Shown: positions 15,401 through 23,134, counted from the first letter of the stretch. The stretch: 64,000 bases of DNA from CAMLIZ01 sp036231905 (GCF_036231905.1 NZ_JAZARE010000008.1:62001-126000); one strand, 5' to 3'. Translations and numbers: made by a program. The notes: generated from the sequence alone by a model not told the origin.

Positions 15401-15652
15401 GGAGCCCACCAGGTCGCAGAACATCACGGTGAGCTGGCGCCGCTCCGCAGGGGCCACGGTGTGGGCATCACGCCAGACCAGCACCTGGCCGTCTTCCTCG
15501 CGTGCCACCCGCTGGCCGTGGAGCAGCTCGTCGCGCAGGTCGGCAAAGGCGGCGTCGTCCAGGCCGAACTCACGCTGCAGCAAGCCGCGCGTGACGCGTC
15601 GCCGCCGGCGCAGAAGATCGACCGCCGCATCCACCACCTGCTCGAACGCCAT
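12428..15652 (-). CDS. Class III cyclase domain-AAA ATPase-TPR regulator
   Basis: The 1074-residue protein combines a short N-terminal helical lead, a class III nucleotide cyclase domain (about 70-235) with metal-binding Asp80 (FCDLVGST) and Asp124 (YLGDGILAYF), an AAA/NB-ARC-like ATPase with Walker A RGEAGLGKTRLVDE and Walker B LLLVCEDLHWAD, and a long C-terminal TPR-like helical region. This is the MalT/adenylate-cyclase-ATPase layout. The transition-state motif reads NLAAHIQ, with His205 where active enzymes have Arg, so cyclase activity is doubtful. No membrane segment. ATG 15652 is preceded by two direct repeats. It is convergent with the flavoprotein gene, overlapping 34 bp. Confidence 0.85.
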   Translation of the reverse strand: MAFEQVVDAAVDLLRRRRRVTRGLLQREFGLDDAAFADLRDELLHGQRVAREEDGQVLVWRDAHTVAPAERRQLTVMFCDLVGSTRLAAALDPEDLREVVHRYQAECSAVLEPLGGHIAQYLGDGILAYFGYPQTHEDDAERAVRAGLGLVQAVRRLNERLRARFRVELQVRVGIHTGLVVIGDMGSAERRETLALGEAPNLAAHIQARAEPNTVLASEDTFRLLAGRFVGDLHSEQPLKEGSRALRLLRIASENDPLLREQRTGRLLIDLHGHGQQLRSAWEQACSGRAGAVLVRGEAGLGKTRLVDELRTSVRSGSAEVLVLRCSAFHRHSALHPFAEQIARRAGLEADSPSDDVSERLRALLQQAGLDDVQALGLLALLAAPGSATAAAAATLPPAQLMQATQALLIDWLAAAAQRAPLLLVCEDLHWADPSTLALLQRLVDTPCAAQSLLVLTARPDFVPPWGSESPVATLTLDRMPANALAELVRQVAGPRQLAPALVERIVAVAEGVPLYAEEIAKAVLDSAAAAQAGAPIEVPATLQASLLARLDRLGAIKPVAQTAALLGREFSFELLAAVADLPVAQLGPALHELVSADLLRRRGTPPQARYTFRHALLQAAAADSLLRSSRTQLHRRIADALQTRFGAVADAEPETLARHLSEAGESMRAIPLWQRAGERALARSALVEATAHLDAGLALLHAAGTGTERDRIELELQVQRASALRATKGVAAPDTGEAYERAVALARRLEDSARLVPALNGLYAYHMVRGQCDAALAPAQALLQVAQARGDAVMQMIGHRAVGAVAFHLGEPLTAREHLEVALAAYDPMVHAPLAVTLGIDHKVTASNFLSLTLFVLGDEHKALQVQRAGLAQADALDHAHSKAQARVFGCLLLALRGDWKELPLWAERVIDLGRTRGFPLMEGGATFFFGAAQAFGGGGMAALEAGLQTMQQGAQLWWGTGARNYRSYGELLMAQAQAALGRFDAARQLLAAARQGIEDTGERWVEPELLRMEGLLLREVDGQDASIARLQQALALAHAQGAAGWERRAAISLMQTQAAMPSQCAGAATTTP

Positions 15653-15655
15653 GCC

Positions 15656-15683
15656 GCACTACCGCCTTCGCACTACCGCCCTT
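15656..15683. repeat. Two tandem 14-bp repeats at the cyclase-ATPase start
   Basis: GCACTACCGCC occurs at 15656-15666 and again at 15670-15680, a 14-bp period, ending 3 bp from the start codon of the divergent-strand gene. They could be a binding site acting on transcription or translation of that gene. The 150-bp gap up to 15804 shows nothing else. Confidence 0.45.
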
Positions 15684-15804
15684 TGTCGTGCCGGGCGGGC
15701 CGCAGCCGGCACGGTCGCGGGCAGTATAGGCGTCACGTCTTGTCACCAGGCCGCTGCCGCGCGGCATGGCGCGTGAAGCGTGAACTGGTGTGCGGGCAGG
15801 CTGC

Positions 15805-16464
15805 TCAGTTCGGCGGCGCGTCGGGCAGGTCGGACACAAAACCGGTGTCCACGAACGGGGACTGGGGGTAGGGCGGCAGCAGCAGTTTCACCGCCTGCAC
15901 CATGCCTTCGTCCTCCGGATGCGGGCTGCGGAAGAAGCCGCTGCGCTTCATCAGGCCCAGCATCCGCAGGTTGTCCTCGCGCATGTCGCCGCGCAGCCAG
16001 CGCAGGCCGCGCCGGGCCGCCGCTTCGGCCAGCAGGTGCAGCAGGTGGGTGCCGATGCCCTGGCCTTGCCAGCGGTCATCCACCACCAGCGCAAAGTCAG
16101 CCGATTCGCCGTCGGCGCCCACCACGAAGCGGGCGTCGGCAATCATGGTTTCGCGCTCCGCGCTCACATGGGTGGCGATGAAGGCCTGGTGGTGCCGGAA
16201 GTCCACCTGTGTCATCTGCGCCAGCAGGGTGGGCGTGGGGGCGTTCACCGCGCCCAGGAAGCGCTCGAAACGCGTCTGGCGCGACAGCCCGGCCACGAAG
16301 GCGGCGAGCAGGGCTTCGTCCTGCGGATGCACGGGGCGCCAGATCAGCCGGGTGCCGTCGTTCAGGCGCCACGTCTCGATCAGCTCGCCGGGCAGGCGAT
16401 GGAAGCGGTGGCGCCGCGACGGGCCGGCTTGCGTCGGGGGGGCGCTTTGTTCTGCTGCGTGCAT
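15805..16464 (-). CDS. GNAT-family N-acetyltransferase
   Basis: The central and C-terminal parts carry the GNAT fold: 'LIWRPVHPQDEALLAAFVAGLS', a strand with DFALVVDDRWQGQGIGTHLL (acetyl-CoA pyrophosphate loop Q-x-x-G-I-G) and ARRGLRWLRGDMREDNLRML (motif B). These enzymes move an acetyl group from acetyl-CoA to an amine of a protein or small molecule; the acceptor is unknown. The domain resembles the acetyltransferase module of protein acetyltransferases but stands alone here. ATG 16464 is preferred over the in-frame TTG at 16506. It lies 86 bp beyond the spoT end. Confidence 0.82.
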   Translation of the reverse strand: MHAAEQSAPPTQAGPSRRHRFHRLPGELIETWRLNDGTRLIWRPVHPQDEALLAAFVAGLSRQTRFERFLGAVNAPTPTLLAQMTQVDFRHHQAFIATHVSAERETMIADARFVVGADGESADFALVVDDRWQGQGIGTHLLHLLAEAAARRGLRWLRGDMREDNLRMLGLMKRSGFFRSPHPEDEGMVQAVKLLLPPYPQSPFVDTGFVSDLPDAPPN

Positions 16465-16550
16465 GGGTGCACTGTAGGCAGCCGGTGTGCCCGCCGCGAT
16501 GAACAATGTCGGCGCGCAGGAGTGAACTAGTTACGCCGGCGCGGCGCGCC

Positions 16551-18833
16551 TCAGGGCTTGACGCGCTGGGCGCGCAGCACCGAGGGCGCGCGCTTGAGCG
16601 TGCGCAGCACGTCGGCCAGGTGCAGCCGGTCGCGCACGCTGATCAGCAGCCGGATCTCGGTGGTTTCGGCGGCGCGCTCCTCGCCCATGTCGATGTGGGT
16701 GATGTCGGCCTCTGCCGCGCTCACCGCCTGCGCCACCCGCGCCAGCACACCCTTGCCATTGCTCACCAGCACCTGCACCGCGGTCTCGAAGGCGCGGGCC
16801 AGCTCCTCGGCCCACTCCACGTGCATCCAGTGCTCGCTGTCGCGCTCGAACAGGCGCTTGCCGGTGCCGCATTCGGCGGTGTGCACCACCAGGCCTTCGC
16901 CGCGGCCCAGGTAGCCCACGATCTGGTCGCCCGGGATGGGGCGGCAGCAGGTGGCCAGGCGCACCGAGGCGCCCTCGCTGCCATCCACCACCACCAGGCC
17001 CTGGGTGGGCACCGCGTCGTCGGCGGCATAGCGGCCCATGGTCAGGGTGACGGCATCAGGCTTTTCGCCCTGGTCGGCCATCAGCTGCGCCAGGCGCTTG
17101 GCCACGATGGTGGGGATCTTGCGGCCCAGGCCGATGTCGACCAGCAGCTCGGCGCGGCTGCGGTTGCCGCTCCAGCGCGTGACCGCGGCCCACAACGCAG
17201 TGGCGGATTCATTGGCGGGATCGTCCGGCGGCAGCTTCAGGCCCTCGGCCCGCAGCGCCTGCGCCAGCAGCTTCTCACCCAGCGCCCGCGACTCCTCCTG
17301 CTCCATGTTCTTCAGGTAGTGCCGGATCTTGGAGCGGGCGCGGCCGGTGCGCACGAAGTTGAGCCAGCCGGGATTGGGCCGGGCGCCAGGGGCGGTCATC
17401 ACCTCCACCACGTCGCCGGAGCGCAGCTCGGTGCGCAGCGCCACCGGCTCGCCATTGACGGTGGAAGCCACGCAGTGGTCGCCGATGTCGGAGTGGATGG
17501 CGTAGGCGAAGTCCACCGGCGTGGCGCCGCGCGGCAGCGCCAGGATCTTGGATTTCGGCGTGAAGACGTACACCGCGTCGGGGAACAGGTCGATCTTGAC
17601 GTGCTCGAGGAACTCGGCGGCGTCGCGGGTCTCGTCCTGGATGTCCAGCAGGCTTTGCAGCCACATCGCACCCAGGCGCTGCGCCTCAGAGACCCCGTCC
17701 TTGTCCACCTTGTAGAGCCAGTGCGCGGCGATGCCCTTTTCAGCCACCGCATGCATGGGCTCGGTGCGCACCTGGAACTCCACCGGCGTGCCCAGCGGGC
17801 TGACCAGCGTGGTGTGCAGCGACTGGTAGCCGTTGGCCTTGGGGATGGCGATGTAGTCCTTGAAGCGGCCCGGCACCGGCTTGTACAGCTGGTGCAGCAC
17901 GCCCAGCGCCAGGTAGCACTCCGGCAGCGTGTGCGTGACGATGCGGAAGCCGAAGATGTCGTTCACCTGCGCAAAGCCGGCGTGCTTTTCGCGCATCTTG
18001 CGGTAGATGGAGTACAGCGTCTTCTCGCGGCCGGACACCAGCACCTTCATCTTGGCGGCGCCGAAGGCCTTTTCCACGTCGCGCTGCACACGCTCCACGA
18101 TGTCGCGCCGATGCCCACGGGCTTTTTGCACCGCCTTGGTGAGCGCGGCGTGGCGCCACGGGTGCAGGTGCTCGAAGGACAGCTCCTGCAGCTCGCGGTA
18201 GGTCTGGTTCAGGCCCAGCCGGTGCGCGATGGGGGCGTAGATGTCCAGGGTTTCGCGCGCGATGCGCAGCCGTTTTTCCGCCGTCATCGCACCCATGGTG
18301 CGCATGTTGTGCAGCCGGTCGGCCAGCTTGATGAGGATGACGCGCACGTCGCGCGCCATTGCCAGCAGCATCTTGCGGAAGCTCTCCGCCTGCGACTCCT
18401 CGCGGGTGGAGAAGTGCAGCTTGTCCAGCTTGGTGAGGCCGTCCACCAAGTCGGCCGTCGGCGCGCCAAAGCGCTCGATCAGCTCGGTCTTGTTGATGCC
18501 GCAGTCTTCCATCGCGTCGTGCATCAGCGCGGCCATGATGGCCTGCACGTCCAGCCGCCAGTCGGCGCACAGGCCGGCCACCGCGATCGGGTGGGTGATG
18601 TACGGCTCGCCGCTGGCGCGGAACTGGCCCAGGTGCGCCTCGTCGGCGAACTTGTAGGCGTCGCGCACCCGCTTGATGTCGGCCTTGCCCAGGTAGTCGA
18701 GCTTGGCGGTGAGGGTGGCGAAGGAGGCGGCTTCGGCCTTGTCGGTGGCGCTGCTGCTCGCCGCAGGCGCGGTGCCGCCAAAGCGCGGCAAGCCTGGCAA
18801 CAGGTGTTCAGCGGCGAAGGAGCGAATGCCCAT
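16551..18833 (-). CDS. spoT: Bifunctional (p)ppGpp synthetase/hydrolase
   Basis: This 760-residue protein controls the stringent-response alarmone. Order of domains: HD hydrolase (His81, His105-Asp106 and the HDAMED motif at 105-110), synthetase (REKTLYSIYRKM, NDIFGFRIV and GYQSLHTT), TGS (VYVFTPKSKILALPRGATPV), a helical/zinc-finger region with the conserved 'ATCCRPIPGD' and a C-terminal ACT/RRM domain. Keeping the HDxxED motif argues for a bifunctional enzyme rather than a RelA-type synthetase only. ATG 18833 is used because upstream residues cross the rpoZ terminators. Downstream of rpoZ on the same strand. Confidence 0.96.
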   Translation of the reverse strand: MGIRSFAAEHLLPGLPRFGGTAPAASSSATDKAEAASFATLTAKLDYLGKADIKRVRDAYKFADEAHLGQFRASGEPYITHPIAVAGLCADWRLDVQAIMAALMHDAMEDCGINKTELIERFGAPTADLVDGLTKLDKLHFSTREESQAESFRKMLLAMARDVRVILIKLADRLHNMRTMGAMTAEKRLRIARETLDIYAPIAHRLGLNQTYRELQELSFEHLHPWRHAALTKAVQKARGHRRDIVERVQRDVEKAFGAAKMKVLVSGREKTLYSIYRKMREKHAGFAQVNDIFGFRIVTHTLPECYLALGVLHQLYKPVPGRFKDYIAIPKANGYQSLHTTLVSPLGTPVEFQVRTEPMHAVAEKGIAAHWLYKVDKDGVSEAQRLGAMWLQSLLDIQDETRDAAEFLEHVKIDLFPDAVYVFTPKSKILALPRGATPVDFAYAIHSDIGDHCVASTVNGEPVALRTELRSGDVVEVMTAPGARPNPGWLNFVRTGRARSKIRHYLKNMEQEESRALGEKLLAQALRAEGLKLPPDDPANESATALWAAVTRWSGNRSRAELLVDIGLGRKIPTIVAKRLAQLMADQGEKPDAVTLTMGRYAADDAVPTQGLVVVDGSEGASVRLATCCRPIPGDQIVGYLGRGEGLVVHTAECGTGKRLFERDSEHWMHVEWAEELARAFETAVQVLVSNGKGVLARVAQAVSAAEADITHIDMGEERAAETTEIRLLISVRDRLHLADVLRTLKRAPSVLRAQRVKP

Positions 18834-18888
18834 GCGCCCGAATTTATCAGGCGCGCACGCCGAACACGGCCGAGGGGATGTACCGAAA

Positions 18889-18914
18889 AGCACAAAGGGC
18901 GCGCATGCGCCCTT
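18889..18914 (-). terminator. Intrinsic terminator, distal copy after rpoZ
   Basis: On the minus strand the stem AAGGGCGC/GCGCCCTT with a four-base loop is followed by TTTGTGCTTTT. It is the second of two terminators between rpoZ and spoT and sits in the spoT leader. Confidence 0.65.
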
Positions 18915-18923
18915 CCCAAAATG

Positions 18924-18945
18924 CAGAAAGGGCGCCGAAGCGCCC
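18924..18945 (-). terminator. Intrinsic terminator after rpoZ (TTCG loop)
   Basis: Read on the minus strand, GGGCGC-TTCG-GCGCCC is followed by TTTCT. The TTCG tetraloop and U-tract are typical. It lies 26 bp behind the rpoZ stop. Confidence 0.75.
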
Positions 18946-18971
18946 CTTGGTCTGCGGGTCAAGCAGCCGTA

Positions 18972-19175
18972 TCAGACGGGCACTTTGCGCAGCATCTCAA
19001 TGCCGACGGCGCCTTCGGCGATCTCGCGCAGCGCGGTCACGCCGGGCTTGTTCTTGCTGTCGATCTTGGGCGCGTGGCCCTGGCTCAGCATGCGGGCGCG
19101 GTAGGTGGCCGCCAGCACGAGCTGGAAGCGGTTGGGAATCTTTTGCAGGCAATCTTCGACGGTGATGCGGGCCAT
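18972..19175 (-). CDS. rpoZ: RNA polymerase omega subunit
   Basis: The 67-residue protein begins MARITVEDCLQKIPNRFQLV and contains NKPGVTALREIAEGAVGI, the standard omega sequence; length is usual for betaproteobacteria. Omega helps assemble beta-prime into RNA polymerase and forms part of a ppGpp-binding site, which suits its position between gmk and spoT. It starts 14 bp after the gmk stop and is followed by two terminators. Confidence 0.97.
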   Translation of the reverse strand: MARITVEDCLQKIPNRFQLVLAATYRARMLSQGHAPKIDSKNKPGVTALREIAEGAVGIEMLRKVPV

Positions 19176-19189
19176 GTGCTTTTCTCAGG

Positions 19190-19810
19190 CTAGATCAGGT
19201 TGAGGGCAGCGAACACCTGCGACTTGGCTTTGCGCTGCGCAGCGTATTTCAGACGCTGGGAGTGGACGACGGTCTTCAGGTCGAAAAGCGCCGTCTCGAA
19301 CAGAGCGTTGATTATAACGAAGTCGAAGTGGCAGGCCTGCGCCACCTCCAGCCGGGCGTTCACCATGCGCTGGGCGATCACGTCGGGGCCGTCCTCGCCA
19401 CGCCGGTGCAGGCGCTGCAGCAGTTCCTCGTAGCTGGGCGGCAGGATGAAGATCAGCACCGCGTCCTGGAAGAGCTGCTTGATCTGCAGTGCGCCCTGCC
19501 AGTCGATCTCCAGCACCACGTCCTCGCCGCGGTTCAGGCGGTCCTCGATCGCCTTGCGCGAGGTGCCGTAGAGGTTGCCGTGCACCTCAGCCCATTCGAA
19601 AAACTCCCCCCGTTCGATCATCGAACGGAAGGTGTCGGTATCGACGAACCAGTATTCCCGCCCGTGCTGCTCCTGGCCGCGCGGCTTGCGGGTGGTGTGG
19701 GACACCGACACCGCCAGATGCGAATCCAGTTCCAGCAGCGCCTTCACGAGGCTGGACTTGCCGGCGCCTGACGGCGCGGCCACGACGAACAGGTTGCCCG
19801 GGGTTTGCAT
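19190..19810 (-). CDS. gmk: Guanylate kinase
   Basis: Guanylate kinase converts GMP and ATP to GDP and ADP. The P-loop is APSGAGKSSL, followed by the GMP-binding segments SVSHTTRKPRGQEQHGREYW and EFFEWAEVHGNLYGTS. ATG 19810 gives 206 residues with the P-loop close to the N-terminus, as usual; an in-frame GTG at 19837 would add nine residues (beginning MAQENLNSG) and cannot be excluded. Order yicC-gmk-rpoZ-spoT on one strand is the classical arrangement. Confidence 0.96.
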   Translation of the reverse strand: MQTPGNLFVVAAPSGAGKSSLVKALLELDSHLAVSVSHTTRKPRGQEQHGREYWFVDTDTFRSMIERGEFFEWAEVHGNLYGTSRKAIEDRLNRGEDVVLEIDWQGALQIKQLFQDAVLIFILPPSYEELLQRLHRRGEDGPDVIAQRMVNARLEVAQACHFDFVIINALFETALFDLKTVVHSQRLKYAAQRKAKSQVFAALNLI

Positions 19811-19938
19811 GCCTGAGTTTAAGTTTTCCTGCGCCACGGATCAGTGACCGAATCCCCGCCCGCGTTCATTTGCGCCGTGTCCAACGGCCGCAAGCCCAGC
19901 AGAACACCGCGGATCCGGCGCCGCCGGGCCGCCGGTGT

Positions 19939-19956
19939 TGCCCCTTGAGGGGGCGG
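19939..19956. repeat. GC-rich palindrome CCCC-TTGA-GGGG between gmk and yicC
   Basis: The element GCCCC-TTGA-GGGGGC lies in the 171-bp gap between the gmk start (ATG 19810) and the yicC end. Similar C-run/N4/G-run palindromes occur at 29990 and 59990. It looks like a dispersed intergenic repeat; a role in transcript folding is possible. Confidence 0.4.
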
Positions 19957-19981
19957 CCGCAGGTCGTCGGGTGGGCCAGCC

Positions 19982-20905
19982 CTACTCGAGGTTCTGCACC
20001 TGTTCGCGCATCTGTTCGATGGCGACTTTCATTTCCACCGAGATATTCGTGAGCTCCAGTGCGGAGGATTTGGAGCCCAGGGTATTGGCCTCGCGGTGTA
20101 ACTCCTGGATGAGGAAATCCAGCCGCTTGCCCACCTCTCCGCCGGAATGCAGCAGGCGGGTGATTTCGTCCAGGTGCGCCTTCAGCCGGGCGAGTTCCTC
20201 GGCCACGTCGATGCGGATGGCGTAGGCGGCCGCTTCATTGAGCGCGCGCTCCTGCAGGGCCTCGGCCGGCACGCTGGCGGCGGCGCCGGAGGCGAGCAGC
20301 GCCTCCTGCCAGCGCTCGAGAAAGCGCTCCTGCTGGCGCTGCACCACCTGCGGCACCAGCGGCTCGGCCTGGCCAGCCAGTTCACGCAGGCGGGCGATGC
20401 GCTCCATCAGCACACTCACCAGCCGGTCGCCTTCCCGGGCGCGGGCTTCGCGCAGCCCGGCGGCGCAGCGCTTGGCGGCCTCCAGGGCCGCCTCGTCCAG
20501 CCGTTCCGCCGTGCCGCCGCCACGGCACCACTGCAGCGCCTCGTTCACCGACAGCGGCTGGGCCTTGGGCAGCCAGTTCTGCACCGAGCCTTCCAGGCGC
20601 GCCAGCCGGTTGAGCTGGTCCGGTGTGGGCGTGGGCCAGTTGTTGTCGGCATCTCGATGGGTTGAGAGCCGAAGTTCGATCTTTCCGCGTCGAACCACCG
20701 CGGCGATGATGTCGCGCAATGCCGGTTCCAGGCCGCGCAGATCGTCCGGCATGCGAAAACTGAGGTCCAGGAAACGCCCGTTCACGGAGCGCATCTCGAT
20801 CGTGACCCCGGCGCCGCTGACGCCCGGCGTTTCCGCGCCGGAGGCGGCCGCGGCAGCCGCACCCACCGTGGCGCTGGCATAACCGGTCATGCTGTAAACT
20901 GCCAT
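19982..20905 (-). CDS. yicC: YicC-family endoribonuclease
   Basis: The 307-residue protein begins MAVYSMTGYASA and has MRSVNGRFLDLSFRMP near 37-52 plus the C-terminal GKRLDFLIQELHREANTLGS and ELTNISVEMKVAIEQMREQ, the two conserved YicC blocks. YicC proteins are metal-dependent endoribonucleases; in E. coli one degrades the small RNA RyhB. A 15-residue Ala/Gly-rich insert at 14-33 interrupts the first block. It heads the yicC-gmk-rpoZ cluster and is divergent from the kinase gene with only 31 bp between start codons. Confidence 0.93.
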   Translation of the reverse strand: MAVYSMTGYASATVGAAAAAASGAETPGVSGAGVTIEMRSVNGRFLDLSFRMPDDLRGLEPALRDIIAAVVRRGKIELRLSTHRDADNNWPTPTPDQLNRLARLEGSVQNWLPKAQPLSVNEALQWCRGGGTAERLDEAALEAAKRCAAGLREARAREGDRLVSVLMERIARLRELAGQAEPLVPQVVQRQQERFLERWQEALLASGAAASVPAEALQERALNEAAAYAIRIDVAEELARLKAHLDEITRLLHSGGEVGKRLDFLIQELHREANTLGSKSSALELTNISVEMKVAIEQMREQVQNLE

Positions 20906-20936
20906 CGACTATTCGCCCAGAAAGCAAACTTCGATT

Positions 20937-21905
20937 ATGTCAAAGCCAAAACCCGCCCCGTTGCCTGCAGGCACCGTGGTCGGCGGCTACCAGATCGTCA
21001 AGAAACTGGCAGCAGGGGGTTTTGGCGTGGTCTACCTCGCCGAGGACGAGCAGCGCCACCTGGTGGCCTTGAAGGAATACCTGCCTTCCTCGCTGGCCGA
21101 GCGTTCCCCGGGTGAACTCACCCCCCGGGTCAAACCTGAAAAGCAGCCGCTGTATCGCCTGGGCCTGAAAAGCTTCTTCGAAGAAGGCCGCTCGCTCGCG
21201 CAGATTTCGCACCCCAGCGTGGTGTCGGTGCTGAACTTTTTCCGCGAGAACGAAACCGTTTACATGGTGATGAACTACCTGCAGGGCGACACCCTGCAGG
21301 ATTTCATCGTCACCGCGCGCGACATGAAGCGCGACAAGGTGTTCCGCGAGTCCACCATCCGCAGCCTGTTCGACGAGATCCTGCGCGGCTTGCGCATCGT
21401 GCACCAGCACAAGATGCTGCACCTGGACATCAAGCCGGCCAACATCTTCATCACCAACGACAACAAGGCGGTGCTGCTCGATTTCGGTGCGGCGCGCGAG
21501 GTGCTTTCCAAGGAAGGCAACTTCATCCGCCCGATGTACACGCCGGGTTTTGCGGCGCCCGAGATGTACCGCCGCGATGGCACGCTGGGCCCCTGGACGG
21601 ACATCTACGCCATCGGCGCGTGCATCTACGCCTGCATGCAGGGCTACCCGCCCAACGACGCGCCCCAGCGCATCGAGAAGGACCGCCTGGCGCTCAGCCT
21701 TTCGCGCCTGCGCAATGTGTATTCCGACAACCTCATCGAGGTGACGGAGTGGTGCATGTCGCTGGACCCGCTGTCGCGCCCGCAGAGCGTGTTCGCGCTG
21801 CAAAAAGAGCTGGCGCGCGAAACCGAGCGCCGCTATACCAAGTTGAGCTTCAGCGAACGCCTGAAGCTGCAACTGGAGAACCTGAAGACCGGCGCCAAGC
21901 CGTGA
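20937..21905 (+). CDS. Serine/threonine protein kinase (Hanks type)
   Basis: The 322-residue soluble kinase has the glycine loop AAGGFGVVYLA, catalytic Lys46 (VALKEYLP), catalytic loop HLDIKPANIF (Asp164), magnesium loop DFGAA (Asp182) and TPGFAAPEMY as the P+1 segment. There is no transmembrane or PASTA region. His replaces Tyr/His of HRD-type loops in the common bacterial form, and Asp-Phe-Gly is kept, so it should be active. A PP2C phosphatase gene follows 123 bp downstream, forming a writer-eraser pair. Targets are unknown. Confidence 0.93.
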   Translation: MSKPKPAPLPAGTVVGGYQIVKKLAAGGFGVVYLAEDEQRHLVALKEYLPSSLAERSPGELTPRVKPEKQPLYRLGLKSFFEEGRSLAQISHPSVVSVLNFFRENETVYMVMNYLQGDTLQDFIVTARDMKRDKVFRESTIRSLFDEILRGLRIVHQHKMLHLDIKPANIFITNDNKAVLLDFGAAREVLSKEGNFIRPMYTPGFAAPEMYRRDGTLGPWTDIYAIGACIYACMQGYPPNDAPQRIEKDRLALSLSRLRNVYSDNLIEVTEWCMSLDPLSRPQSVFALQKELARETERRYTKLSFSERLKLQLENLKTGAKP

Positions 21906-21938
21906 TCCCGCCCAGCGTGAAGTAGTGCCCCTGGTCGC

Positions 21939-21956
21939 TACCCCTAATTTGGGGGA
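21939..21956. repeat. Palindrome TACCCCTAATTTGGGGGA between kinase and phosphatase genes
   Basis: CCCC and GGGGG arms flank an AT-rich centre. It aligns at 12 of 18 positions with the palindrome at 29987-30004. The location, 72 bp upstream of the phosphatase gene, suggests a regulatory or transcript-folding role but this is not shown. Confidence 0.35.
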
Positions 21957-22028
21957 ACGCGGGGGCGGGCCGGCATTTCCAATGCATGATCCGGGGCGCA
22001 CCATGGGTCAGCACACCACCACTTCCAC

Positions 22029-22943
22029 ATGAGGTTCACCGTCTACCAGGTCAGCCGTAAAGGCGGCCGCGAAAAGAACGAAGACCGCATGGGCTATTGC
22101 TACACGCGGGATTCGGGCCTGTTCGCGCTGGCCGACGGCATGGGCGGCCATCCGGAAGGCGAAGTGGCGTCCCAGCTGGCCCTGCAGACGCTGGCGGCGC
22201 TGTTCCAGCGCGATGCGAAACCCACGCTGAAGGACCCGCTGCGTTTCCTGCACGATGCGGTGATCGCAGGCCACCACCAGCTGCTGCGCTACGCCACCGA
22301 ACGGGCCTTGATCGACACCCCGCGCACCACCATCGTCGCCTGCCTGTTGCAGGGCAACGCGGCCTATTGGGCGCACTGCGGTGATTCGCGCCTGTACCTG
22401 GTGCGTGGCGACAAGCTGATCGCCCGCACGCGCGACCATTCCTATTCCGAGCTGCAGGAGACGCTGGCCCAGGTGGTGCCCATCGGCGAGCGTTTCAACC
22501 GCAACGTGCTCTTCACATGCCTGGGTTCGCCGGGCAAGCCGGTGGTGGACACCGCCGGCCCGATGCTGCTGCAATCGGGCGACCGCATCCTGCTGTGCTC
22601 CGACGGCCTGTGGGGCACGGTGGACGACGCCGAGATCACCGCCCAGCTGGCCGAGCGCCCGATCCACGACGCGGTGCCCGAGCTGGTGGAGCAGGCCCTG
22701 CGCAAGGGTGGCCCCAAGAGCGACAACGTGACGGTGATTTCGGTCGAATGGGAGTCCGCCGAAGACGGCGATTCCACCGGCGGCATCTCCACCCAGACCT
22801 TGGGCGAAGAAGTGTTCGCGTCCACCATCCAGGCCAGCGTGCTGGGCCAGGAGCCGGCGGACGAGCTGGACGAGGCGGAGATCGAGCGGTCGATCCGCGA
22901 AATCAACGAGGCAATTCGCCGGTCATCACAGAAAAAAGGCTGA
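22029..22943 (+). CDS. PP2C-family protein serine/threonine phosphatase
   Basis: The 304-residue protein has the PP2C metal-binding motifs in order: KNEDR (Asp19), LADGMGGHPEGEVAS (Asp36), WAHCGDSRLYLVR, CSDGLWGT and KSDNVTVI. It hydrolyses phosphoserine/phosphothreonine with two metal ions. The catalytic domain ends near residue 240; a 60-residue acidic tail follows, possibly regulatory. It very likely reverses the action of the kinase encoded just upstream. A strong stem-loop overlaps its stop codon. Confidence 0.94.
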   Translation: MRFTVYQVSRKGGREKNEDRMGYCYTRDSGLFALADGMGGHPEGEVASQLALQTLAALFQRDAKPTLKDPLRFLHDAVIAGHHQLLRYATERALIDTPRTTIVACLLQGNAAYWAHCGDSRLYLVRGDKLIARTRDHSYSELQETLAQVVPIGERFNRNVLFTCLGSPGKPVVDTAGPMLLQSGDRILLCSDGLWGTVDDAEITAQLAERPIHDAVPELVEQALRKGGPKSDNVTVISVEWESAEDGDSTGGISTQTLGEEVFASTIQASVLGQEPADELDEAEIERSIREINEAIRRSSQKKG

Positions 22944-22958
22944 CGCCTTTTCTCTGTG
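22927..22958 (+). terminator. Terminator overlapping the phosphatase stop codon
   Basis: CACAGAAAAAAGGC pairs with GCCTTTTCTCTGTG around a TGAC loop: 13 of 14 base pairs. The TGA stop lies in the loop. T-rich on one arm on both strands, so it could act in either direction. Beyond it, 22960-23134 holds GC-rich sequence and no gene. Confidence 0.65.
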
Positions 22959-23134
22959 CCGCCCGGCGATTGCCTCCGGCCGACCGTCGGGCTCCCCCGC
23001 GCCCCCTCCAGGAGGGGACTCCAGCATGAATGTGGGCCGGCCGTGCGGCCGGTGAGGTGCTCACGGCGTCTTGCGGTGAAACGGCATGGGGCGCACTCGA
23101 TGGTGCGTTTCGTCGATCGCGGACAATCGGCCTC

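Noticed and set aside
12407..15871. 1154-residue open frame on the plus strand opposite the cyclase-ATPase gene
   Set aside because: Amino-acid composition is biased to His, Arg, Gln and Gly as expected for an antisense shadow in GC-rich DNA; the minus strand encodes clear cyclase and Walker motifs.
16506..19193. 895-residue plus-strand frame opposite spoT and rpoZ
   Set aside because: Shadow of well-conserved genes; no domain recognisable.
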